Shown here piece by piece: positions 1-6,568 of a stretch of 11,058 bases of DNA. Location: assembly GCA_024762735.1 (NCBI GenBank), contig JANTGU010000042.1, positions 1 to 11,058 on the forward strand. The letters are read 5' to 3'. The first letter of the stretch is position 1. Every line of letters begins with the position of its first letter. Made by a program: the position numbers and the translations under genes. This stretch comes from Bacteroidales bacterium. Lineage in GTDB: Bacteria; Bacteroidota; Bacteroidia; Bacteroidales; F082. The notes under the pieces were generated by a model. It did no database searches. It saw only the letters and a program-made list of their open reading frames with translations, and was not told where the DNA came from.

Positions 1-314
1 TCGCCTGATATCATAAACTTGTTAAGGGTAAAATTGGTATATCCTTTTTCAGCTATATAATCTTCCACCTGTTTTTTAAGCTGTGCCATATTTGTTTCGG
101 CAATATTTTTGAGTTCTTCCGAAAACTCGATGGAGATAATAGGAGCCGACATCATACCATCGGGATCGGTGGAAGGAGTGTAAAAAGTTTGATCGATAAA
201 AACGTGAAACAACCACAGGGCAACAGGTTCGTTTTTGGTGGCTATTTCGATGGCGTAGCGACATGAATTAAAGGAACTTTCGCTAAAGTCAGCGGGAATC
301 AAAATACGTTTCAT
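1..314 (-). CDS. Universal stress protein (UspA family), C-terminal part beyond window
   Basis: Reading leftwards from the ATG at 314, the protein begins MKRILIPADFSESSFNSCRY and about 104 codons are visible before the window edge. The N-terminal strand followed by D-F-S-x-S and a helix (A-I-E-I-A) is the usual opening of the Usp nucleotide-binding alpha/beta fold, in which the early Asp lies near the nucleotide site. The C-terminal G-x2-G-x9-G(S/T) loop that would show ATP binding lies outside the window, so the ATP-binding or non-binding subclass cannot be decided. These are cytosolic stress-associated proteins of poorly defined biochemical role. The gene starts 33 bases after the stop of the transporter gene on the same strand, so co-transcription is possible. 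A one-mismatch -7 element (TATCTTTA at 332-339, minus strand) could also give it its own promoter. Confidence 0.85.
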   Translation of the reverse strand, partial: MKRILIPADFSESSFNSCRYAIEIATKNEPVALWLFHVFIDQTFYTPSTDPDGMMSAPIISIEFSEELKNIAETNMAQLKKQVEDYIAEKGYTNFTLNKFMISG

Positions 315-347
315 AATTTTTTTTTAGGGTATAAAGATACTCATTTT

Positions 348-1424
348 TTAAAACCCGAGCAAGAGGCCTGTGGCACCAATCACCAGACCGACTACAATAT
401 TAATAATCTTAACGATGGTAAAGGCCTTGGGGGATTCGGCAATTAATGGGAGGCTTCCGTGGCCGTCCTGCACGATGGAGTTAGCCAGCAAAATACTAAA
501 GGGTAAGGTACCGCTGGCAAACATAATTACAAAAATAAAGTGTGGCCCCGATTCAGGTATGATACCTATCAACACCGCTATTAGCAGCACAATCCATATA
601 TTATCTTCTACCAGATGGCTTAAATCGTAATACTGATTTAAGTAATGAAATGCCAGCAACGTGCCAAAGCTCCAAAGGAATATTTTTAACAGATGTTTTT
701 TCAGCACGTGTCCCCACAGGTGCTGCTCCAAGAAGTGATCGTTCACGGTAAGCAGCGTTACCAACGCGAAGCCAAGTACTAATAAAAAGGTAATTTTGAT
801 CCAGGCCGGGTGACTATGTTCGTGAGCTTGCTGATTTAAATTTAAAATATGATCGATGGAGATTTCATGATGGTTAGCCCCGAAAAGAAGCAGCAACATC
901 ATGCCCACCACCGTGAGCAATAAAATAGCGCGTTTTGGCTTAAGATGGGTTAGCTGGTAGCCAATGGTTTTTTTATTAAAGCAAACGCATTCAGGAGTAT
1001 TATGCAAATGAAAGTGTTTGTCGGATAGTTTAAACACAAACCGGTTTTTAAATAAAGCCTGTACGACAAACCCGGACACGATGGCAATAATGAAAATAAT
1101 CAAATGCAGGATTACTGCCTGCTCGGGAATGGTTGAAAACATTAAAAACGCCTCATCACCCGAGGTGGCAATCATGGTGCTAACCAGGGCTCCCAAACCG
1201 ATGATGTTGTGCACGTACAGCGAAACTGCAGTATAGGCCCCTAAACAGCCAGGTATGATTCCCAGTACCGCGCCTAAAACAATTTGTTTCCAAACCTTTG
1301 TTTTTAAGCCCTTGCTCCACATGCCTTTGGTGAGCACATTCAGGTACTCAATGATCAGCATCATGGACAGCACGAAGAAGGTGATGGTGAGCGATTGCTT
1401 GGCTATTTCGATGATGGTATGCAT
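348..1424 (-). CDS. Multi-pass membrane transporter, ArsP_2 / putative manganese transporter family
   Basis: This 358-residue protein is almost wholly hydrophobic, with about 10 predicted membrane segments, and resembles the family annotated as ArsP_2 (putative 10TM heavy-metal exporter, also named putative manganese transporter). It shows internal two-fold pseudosymmetry: LGIIPGCLGAY near residues 54-64 is echoed by IGIIPESGPHF at 286-296, and ATSGDEAF (86-93) by VQDGHGSLPL (318-327). Such duplicated G-I-I-P motifs are typical of inverted-repeat permeases. The central loop is rich in possible metal ligands: H137, H139, H141, C146 and C148, then H185, H186 and H201/H203/H205. Efflux of a divalent metal or of arsenic/antimony compounds across the inner membrane is inferred from the family name; the true substrate cannot be read from the sequence. 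It diverges from an Rrf2 regulator and precedes the Usp gene by 33 bases. Confidence 0.8.
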   Translation of the reverse strand: MHTIIEIAKQSLTITFFVLSMMLIIEYLNVLTKGMWSKGLKTKVWKQIVLGAVLGIIPGCLGAYTAVSLYVHNIIGLGALVSTMIATSGDEAFLMFSTIPEQAVILHLIIFIIAIVSGFVVQALFKNRFVFKLSDKHFHLHNTPECVCFNKKTIGYQLTHLKPKRAILLLTVVGMMLLLLFGANHHEISIDHILNLNQQAHEHSHPAWIKITFLLVLGFALVTLLTVNDHFLEQHLWGHVLKKHLLKIFLWSFGTLLAFHYLNQYYDLSHLVEDNIWIVLLIAVLIGIIPESGPHFIFVIMFASGTLPFSILLANSIVQDGHGSLPLIAESPKAFTIVKIINIVVGLVIGATGLLLGF

Positions 1425-1446
1425 GAGGCCTTCATTATTTATTGCA

Positions 1447-1454
1447 CAAAAATA
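1447..1454 (-). promoter_or_regulatory. Candidate -7 promoter element of the transporter gene
   Basis: On the minus strand this reads TATTTTTG, a perfect match to the Bacteroidota -7 consensus TAnnTTTG. It lies 22 bases upstream of the transporter ATG, giving a short leader. No convincing -33 TTG is found at the usual distance, so the assignment rests on the -7 box and its position alone. Confidence 0.5.
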
Positions 1455-1495
1455 GTTTATATTTTAACCGGAGCGCTTATTTAAAATCAATTAAA

Positions 1496-1521
1496 AATAC
1501 ATCTGTATTGCAATTTGTATT
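1496..1521. promoter_or_regulatory. Candidate Rrf2 operator: three copies of AATACA/TGTATT
   Basis: The sequence AATACA-TC-TGTATT (1496-1509) is a perfect 6-2-6 inverted repeat. A further TGTATT lies at 1516-1521, exactly 12 bases after the previous copy. The cluster sits in the divergent gap between transporter and regulator, just upstream of and overlapping the expected -33 region of the regulator promoter. AT-rich dyads of this kind are typical operators of Rrf2 family dimers, and AAATACATCT resembles one half of the enterobacterial NsrR site. That Rrf2 binds here is inference. Confidence 0.45.
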
Positions 1522-1540
1522 CAATCAATGTCTAATTTTG
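1508..1540 (+). promoter_or_regulatory. Candidate promoter of the Rrf2-family gene
   Basis: TAATTTTG at 1533-1540 matches the Bacteroidota -7 consensus TAnnTTTG perfectly and lies 26 bases before the ATG at 1567. A TTG at 1508-1510 is 22 bases upstream, inside the permitted spacing for the -33 element; a TTTG at 1514-1517 is a closer alternative at 15 bases. The upstream element overlaps the AATACA/TGTATT repeats, so a bound regulator would be expected to compete with RNA polymerase. Confidence 0.55.
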
Positions 1541-1566
1541 GTAATTAATTACTTAATTTATATTTC

Positions 1567-1971
1567 ATGGGTAAAGTTGTGAATATAACGGAGGCAGCAT
1601 CTATTGGGCTGCACTCGATGGTGTTGATTACACAAACCAAAGGACAGATTAATGTAAACGAGATTGCCGAACGAACAACGAGTTCTAAATACCATATTGC
1701 CAAAATATTACAAAAGCTGGTTAGGGATAATTATTTGACCTCTCAACGTGGTCCCGCGGGCGGGTTCGCGCTGGCAAAGCCTCCCGAAACCATTTCGTTG
1801 CTTAATATTTACGAGAGCATTGAAGGCGAAATAAATTTATCGGAATGTCCCATCAACAAGCCTACTTGTCCTTTTAAGAAGTGTATATTCGGCAAAATGA
1901 CCGTTAAAATGACACGCGATTTCAGAGATTACCTTAACTCAAAATATTTAAGTGATTTTCTTGACTTTTAA
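1567..1971 (+). CDS. Rrf2 family transcriptional regulator with three-cysteine cluster motif
   Basis: This 134-residue protein has the Rrf2 layout. An N-terminal winged helix-turn-helix (about residues 8-72) contains the recognition-helix region TTSSKYHIAKILQKL and the wing motif RGPAGGFALA (61-70), close to the conserved R-G-x-x-G-G-[FY]-x-L-A. A dimerisation helix and a cysteine loop follow. Cysteines at 94, 101 and 106 (C-x6-C-x4-C) correspond to the three Fe-S cluster ligands of IscR/NsrR-type members, although the spacing differs slightly from theirs. It therefore probably senses redox state, nitric oxide or iron status through an Fe-S cluster; the exact signal is not deducible. It diverges from the metal transporter, with candidate operator repeats between them, and is convergent with a heme-type TonB receptor. 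The start at 1567 fits the promoter spacing. Confidence 0.9.
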   Translation: MGKVVNITEAASIGLHSMVLITQTKGQINVNEIAERTTSSKYHIAKILQKLVRDNYLTSQRGPAGGFALAKPPETISLLNIYESIEGEINLSECPINKPTCPFKKCIFGKMTVKMTRDFRDYLNSKYLSDFLDF

Positions 1972-2038
1972 GCTGCCCAAAGAGCCACAACTATTGATGA
2001 ATGATGGTTCAAAAGAAACAAGCTGATTCTATTTTTAT

Positions 2039-4450
2039 TTACTGGAAGGATACTCGAAAGGCTGCAATAAAATTTATTCCCGGCGCTGTGATGCCCGAAG
2101 AATAGGGGCGGTATCGTTTATCCAGAATATTTTCTACCCCCACGGTAAGCAAAAAAGTTTGATTAAATGCATAACTGCCTTTAAAGTTGACCGTGTTCCA
2201 GGCTGGGGCATAAGGGTTTCCATCTTTATCGGGTGCGTACAAATGTGTTTTATCACGCTCGGAAGGAGCCAGATTCTGGTATGTTACTGTCCCATTGTAA
2301 ACCGACGAAAGCTCAAGACGAATTTTTTCATGTTCAAAGCGTAACGAGGCACGGCCAAAAAACGGCGAAACATGTCGCAGCGCCATCCCTTCATCATCGT
2401 ATCCCATGATGTAATTGGCATTGATGGTAAATGCCAGAAACCTGTTTAGCTGTGTAGAAAACACCCCACTTATTCCGTAGATATTGGCAAAGCCTGCATT
2501 TACCACAGCCTGAATTTTACTCATCTCACCATCATACATCATCGAATCGGCACCGTTTAAAGTAAAATCGCGTCGAACCATGGCATGATACAAATAGCTG
2601 TAAAAAATAGTGGCTTCTACTCTGATTTTGTTTTGAAATGACTTTTCCACCGAAAAGTCGGCGTTGTAAAGATACTCTGGCTTTAACCCGCTGTTGGGCA
2701 CCACCACGTTGCCCGGCTCCGAATCAAAAATTTTGGCCACATCATCCAGGTTGGGAGCCCTGTAACCGCTAGAGAGGTTCAGGCTTATCTTCCAATCGTT
2801 GGGATGATAGACAATGCCTGTATTTCCTGTCAAGGCACCACTGCTCAGGCTAACTCTATTGTAAGGGAGGTGATACCAGGAGGTATCGATAAAAACCGAA
2901 TGCAAGTACGAATAGGAGGCTCTGAGGCCGGCTTGAAAGGTGAAAACATCTTCGGCAAAATTATTTTTGTAGGTGAGGTAGGCTCCACCTAAAAAATAGC
3001 GGGTTCCCCCGTCAGGGTAACGGGTGGCGGTATTTAGTTGTTCACCGGTTAGTAGATTGCTTTCTACACCAGCTGAACCAACATGGTTGAACACTCCTTC
3101 CAGTCCGTAATAGAAAAACTGACCGGGGGCTAGCTTTTTGTCAATATTAACATTTAGCGAAACCGCCTTTACTGTTTCAACCCGATCGCGAAGCCAATTG
3201 CTATTCAATTTCCGGTCGTTGCGTCCTTCGGTAACATGTTGAAAGGCAAGGGTGGCTTTAAGGTTGTCCGCGAATTTACTCTTTTTATGATTGATGTACT
3301 GTAAATCGGCCATTATCCACTGCTGGGGCTTGTAGTACCATTGGGCGTATTTCAACTTGTCACCCTTTTGTTGAATCAACCTGTCGTAACGGGGAACGTC
3401 AGAAGTTCCCGAGTAATAGAAGTTCAAATTCAAGGCCGAAAGGTTGTTGATATTATACCGGATTTTTTGCGTGATATTAAGTTGTTTGTAGCCCGAGTAT
3501 TTTTGAATCAGGGGATTAGAGTTAGTAATAACCGAATCTTTTCCATTTATCACTGTGGCGTATTCCGGACGCAGGTAAAAATCATTTCCATGCGACCCCA
3601 TGCGCAGGTCGTTGAAAGCGGAATAGGTGATCATGGTTAAAAAAGCCCAGCGGTTATTGGCCACATTCAGACTCAGGTGTCCGGTTTTTTCAAAAGCTGC
3701 CGAAGCGGTACGCACCATAGCCTGTCCTGTGGTTTTCCACGTTTTGTCGCTGTTTTGTCCTGGTGCTTTCAAATGAATATCCATCACACCTCCCAGGGCA
3801 TCGCTGCCGTATAGGTTGGTGCCGGGTCCAAAAATAATTTCAGCACTTTTCACGCTGTTGACATCGGCTTGTAACAGGTTCTGCAGGTTTCCACTCCGGT
3901 AGATAGCATTGTTCATTCGGACATCGTCTACAATGAACAAAATTTTGTTGGCTGCAAAACCTCGTATCATAGGACTGCCACCCCCTAATTGACTTTTTTG
4001 AACAAACACCATCCCGCTTTTGTCAAGCATATCTGCCGAAGTAGCAGGATTTTCAAAAAGGATATCCTTTCGTTTGATGACTTCAATTTTGTTAGGAACC
4101 TCTTTTTTATTGACTTCCCAGCTGTTGGCCGAAACCACAATTTCTTCGAGGTCAATCAGCTTTTGATTCATCCCAACCTTGTAATGTTGTTTACTAAGAT
4201 CGTGGATGCTCAGGGTAACAGTATAATAGGCAGAGTGTTGAAATACCAGCTCTTGGGAGTTGCCGAATAATTTACTATCGGCTTTTCCCATTTTGTCAGT
4301 AATGGCGGAAACGGTTTTTGACTGGTTATAAATCATTACATCAGCTATCGGAGTTCCCGTTTGCTGATCGTAAACAAAAATACTTTGGGCAGATAACGCC
4401 GGCGACAAAAGCAGCACAAAACTCCAAACTGAAAATAAAAATGCCCGCAT
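2039..4450 (-). CDS. TonB-dependent outer-membrane receptor, heme/hemoglobin-receptor type
   Basis: This 803-residue protein has a signal peptide (cleavage probably near A-L-S-A/Q-S, residue 21) and a carboxypeptidase-like regulatory domain at about 24-100. A TonB-box-like stretch LEEIVVSA follows at 101-108, then a plug domain at about 120-230 with the segment PMIRGFAANKILFIVDDVRM and the motif YGSDALGGVM. The rest is a beta-barrel ending in a terminal aromatic-rich strand (AFRVSFQ). The plug closely resembles those of hemoglobin/transferrin/lactoferrin-type receptors. In the barrel, GYRAPNL (562-568) followed by NSGLKPE (586-592) matches the layout of the FRAP and NPNL boxes of heme receptors. 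Uptake of heme or a related iron source, energised by TonB-ExbBD, is therefore the best inference, but a different ligand is possible. It starts 18 bases after the yidC stop, so it may be read from the yidC transcript. No clear Shine-Dalgarno site is seen. It is convergent with the Rrf2 gene, leaving 67 bases without an obvious terminator. Confidence 0.85.
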   Translation of the reverse strand: MRAFLFSVWSFVLLLSPALSAQSIFVYDQQTGTPIADVMIYNQSKTVSAITDKMGKADSKLFGNSQELVFQHSAYYTVTLSIHDLSKQHYKVGMNQKLIDLEEIVVSANSWEVNKKEVPNKIEVIKRKDILFENPATSADMLDKSGMVFVQKSQLGGGSPMIRGFAANKILFIVDDVRMNNAIYRSGNLQNLLQADVNSVKSAEIIFGPGTNLYGSDALGGVMDIHLKAPGQNSDKTWKTTGQAMVRTASAAFEKTGHLSLNVANNRWAFLTMITYSAFNDLRMGSHGNDFYLRPEYATVINGKDSVITNSNPLIQKYSGYKQLNITQKIRYNINNLSALNLNFYYSGTSDVPRYDRLIQQKGDKLKYAQWYYKPQQWIMADLQYINHKKSKFADNLKATLAFQHVTEGRNDRKLNSNWLRDRVETVKAVSLNVNIDKKLAPGQFFYYGLEGVFNHVGSAGVESNLLTGEQLNTATRYPDGGTRYFLGGAYLTYKNNFAEDVFTFQAGLRASYSYLHSVFIDTSWYHLPYNRVSLSSGALTGNTGIVYHPNDWKISLNLSSGYRAPNLDDVAKIFDSEPGNVVVPNSGLKPEYLYNADFSVEKSFQNKIRVEATIFYSYLYHAMVRRDFTLNGADSMMYDGEMSKIQAVVNAGFANIYGISGVFSTQLNRFLAFTINANYIMGYDDEGMALRHVSPFFGRASLRFEHEKIRLELSSVYNGTVTYQNLAPSERDKTHLYAPDKDGNPYAPAWNTVNFKGSYAFNQTFLLTVGVENILDKRYRPYSSGITAPGINFIAAFRVSFQ

Positions 4451-4468
4451 CAGATGGATGGATTAAAC

Positions 4469-6406
4469 CTATTTTTTGTATTGACTACGCTGTTTGGCTG
4501 CTTCCTCAAGCCTTTTGGCAAAAGCTGATTTCTTTTTGGGAGCTTTTTTCTTGTTGGTCTCAATTTTAGCTCTCAATTTATCTTCGTTAACCATCACTCT
4601 AAAGGCATACATCTGTATGAAGGTAATCACGTTAGCCAGGAAGTAGTAGTAACTTAATCCGGAGGCATAATTGTTAAATATGCCAAGGAACATAATGGGC
4701 ATCAGGTACATCATGGTTTTCATGCCCGGCATGCTTTGTTGCTGACCCATCATTTGGTTATTCATCCTGGTATAGATCAGCGTGGAGATGGTCATCAACA
4801 AGGTGAACAAACTAACATGGTCGCCATAGGCCGGGATATTAAATGGCAGGTCTAATATAGAGTCGTAGCTTGAAAGATCCTTAGCCCATAAAAACGATTG
4901 CTGACGCAGCTCGATAGAGGCCGGAAAAAACCTGAACATGGCAAACAGGATAGGCATCTGCAACAGCATGGGCACGCATCCTGCAGCAGGGTTAACCCCC
5001 GCCTTTTTGTACAAGGCCATCACTGCCTGCTGTTTTTTCATGGCATCCTTTTTATCGGGGAATTTTTCACCGATTTCGTCAATTTCAGGTTTAAGCACCC
5101 GCATCTTGGCCGATGACATGTAAGTTTTGTAGGCAATGGGGAAAAGGAATAGTTTTAGCAACAGTGTTAACACTAAAATTACGATACCGTAATTCCAGCC
5201 CATCCCGCCAAGGAAAGTAAACACCGGGATAACAATGTATTCGTTAATCCAAGCCAACAGGAAAAAGCCCCAACCAATGGGAATTTGACGTTCCAGATCA
5301 AGCCCGTACGATTTTAGCGTGTAAAACTTGTTAGGCCCAAAATAGAAACGAAAAGGGATGCTTGAAACATTGCCAAAGTTAAAGGGCAATTCAAGTTCGG
5401 CTTTCACCGACTTCAGGTAACGCGGGTTGATGGGGTGTTCATTTTCGGTAACCGACAAGTTGCCCCCTTCAAAATCGTTAACGGCAATAATGCTAGAGGA
5501 GAAGAATGGTTGTTTAAAAGAGACCCATTTTAACTTAGTGGATATTTTCTCTTCATCATCACCGCTTTCCGAAAGATAATCAACGGCATCTTTAACAGGC
5601 TTATAATAGATGGTAGCCCCGTTAAACCGGTCAACGTGACGCTCCTGTTTCATTAAGTCGGTTTCCCAAACCAGGGGCAGCGAGCTGATGTTGGTGGGAA
5701 TGACCCCCCGCATATTCACCAGGTTGATGTTAAAGTCGAACATGTAATTGTCGCCGTGAAGGGTGTACAGGTATTCGATGTATTTGGTGGAGTCGATAAC
5801 CCCCTCCGTTTTATCCACGTAAAGCCGCATGCTAAAAGTAGTCGAGTCGGGACCCAATACCATGAGGCTGGTGGTTGTAGTACCGGCAGGCCGGAAGTAA
5901 AAGTCGTTGGTGTTGATGGCTTTGTCATGCGAAAAGAACGACAAACCAAAATTCATAGAGTTGGGGTCGAACAGCAGCAGGGGTAGCGAATCCCATGTTT
6001 GGTACTCTTTTAGCTGTACCTGCTTGATGAAACCACCTTTGCTGTCGATTTCAATTTTCACCAAATCATTTTCCAAATAGTATTTCTGATTTTTTCCGGT
6101 GGCCGAATTGGCAAAAACATCATACTTGGCATGCATGGCCTGGTAGGTGGACGATGGGGCTTTCCCTTCGATAACTGTGGAAGTGTCGGTTTCCGGTTTT
6201 CTCGACTCTAAAGCTTTTTCGGCATGTTGTTTGGTTTTAACGATTTGAGCCTTCCGAACGGAGTCCTGCTGATACTGTACATACTCTAATGAATCTTTCA
6301 GATGTTGCTGTTTCTGTAATTCCTCTTTGGAAGGGCTGAGCCAAATCGAGTAACCGATCATAATGGCAGCGATGAGTACAAAACCTATAATGGAATTCTT
6401 ATTCAT
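4469..6406 (-). CDS. yidC: Membrane protein insertase YidC
   Basis: This 645-residue YidC/Oxa1/Alb3 insertase folds and inserts membrane proteins in the inner membrane, alone or with SecYEG. The N-terminal membrane anchor is at about 5-23 (IIGFVLIAAIMIGYSIWLSP). A charged linker follows, then the large periplasmic beta-sandwich domain (about 105-365). The conserved five-segment insertase core (about 380-605) includes SSAKMRVLKPEI (431-442), the cytoplasmic hairpin, and GVNPAAGCVPMLLQMPIL (470-487). The tail is strongly basic (KKKAPKKKSAFAKRLEEAAK), as expected for ribosome contact. The groove position that is Arg in E. coli appears to be Lys418 here (LLLKLFLFPI), conserving the positive charge. 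The length is typical for Bacteroidota. It follows an AsmA-like gene by 162 bases, has its own promoter-like element, and is followed after 18 bases by a TonB receptor. Confidence 0.97.
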   Translation of the reverse strand: MNKNSIIGFVLIAAIMIGYSIWLSPSKEELQKQQHLKDSLEYVQYQQDSVRKAQIVKTKQHAEKALESRKPETDTSTVIEGKAPSSTYQAMHAKYDVFANSATGKNQKYYLENDLVKIEIDSKGGFIKQVQLKEYQTWDSLPLLLFDPNSMNFGLSFFSHDKAINTNDFYFRPAGTTTTSLMVLGPDSTTFSMRLYVDKTEGVIDSTKYIEYLYTLHGDNYMFDFNINLVNMRGVIPTNISSLPLVWETDLMKQERHVDRFNGATIYYKPVKDAVDYLSESGDDEEKISTKLKWVSFKQPFFSSSIIAVNDFEGGNLSVTENEHPINPRYLKSVKAELELPFNFGNVSSIPFRFYFGPNKFYTLKSYGLDLERQIPIGWGFFLLAWINEYIVIPVFTFLGGMGWNYGIVILVLTLLLKLFLFPIAYKTYMSSAKMRVLKPEIDEIGEKFPDKKDAMKKQQAVMALYKKAGVNPAAGCVPMLLQMPILFAMFRFFPASIELRQQSFLWAKDLSSYDSILDLPFNIPAYGDHVSLFTLLMTISTLIYTRMNNQMMGQQQSMPGMKTMMYLMPIMFLGIFNNYASGLSYYYFLANVITFIQMYAFRVMVNEDKLRAKIETNKKKAPKKKSAFAKRLEEAAKQRSQYKK

Positions 6407-6428
6407 ATTGTCATTTTTTTTAAGGCTG

Positions 6429-6436
6429 CAAAGGTA
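6429..6436 (-). promoter_or_regulatory. Candidate -7 promoter element of yidC
   Basis: On the minus strand this reads TACCTTTG, a perfect TAnnTTTG match 22 bases upstream of the yidC ATG at 6406. No TTG lies at the usual -33 spacing. The rest of the 162-base gap (6407-6568) shows no gene or convincing terminator. Confidence 0.5.
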
Positions 6437-6568
6437 ATTAGAAAAAACTTATTATGCTGAAGAAATGGCGTCAAATGTCATGAATAAATAACAATCCGGA
6501 CAGGCCGCAAACCAGCATGTTACAGGAGTTTCTACTTTGTGTATGAAAAATGGCCGGCAAAGATATCC

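Noticed and set aside
370..630. Plus-strand ORF of 86 codons opposite the transporter
   Set aside because: It is antisense to a clearly coding, conserved membrane protein and has no family features or promoter.
1972..2038. Searched for a shared terminator between the convergent Rrf2 and TonB receptor genes
   Set aside because: No stem with a T-rich tail was found in either direction.
6454..6517. Spaced inverted repeat ATGCTG...CAGCAT upstream of yidC
   Set aside because: The arms are only six bases with over 50 bases between them, which is compatible with chance.
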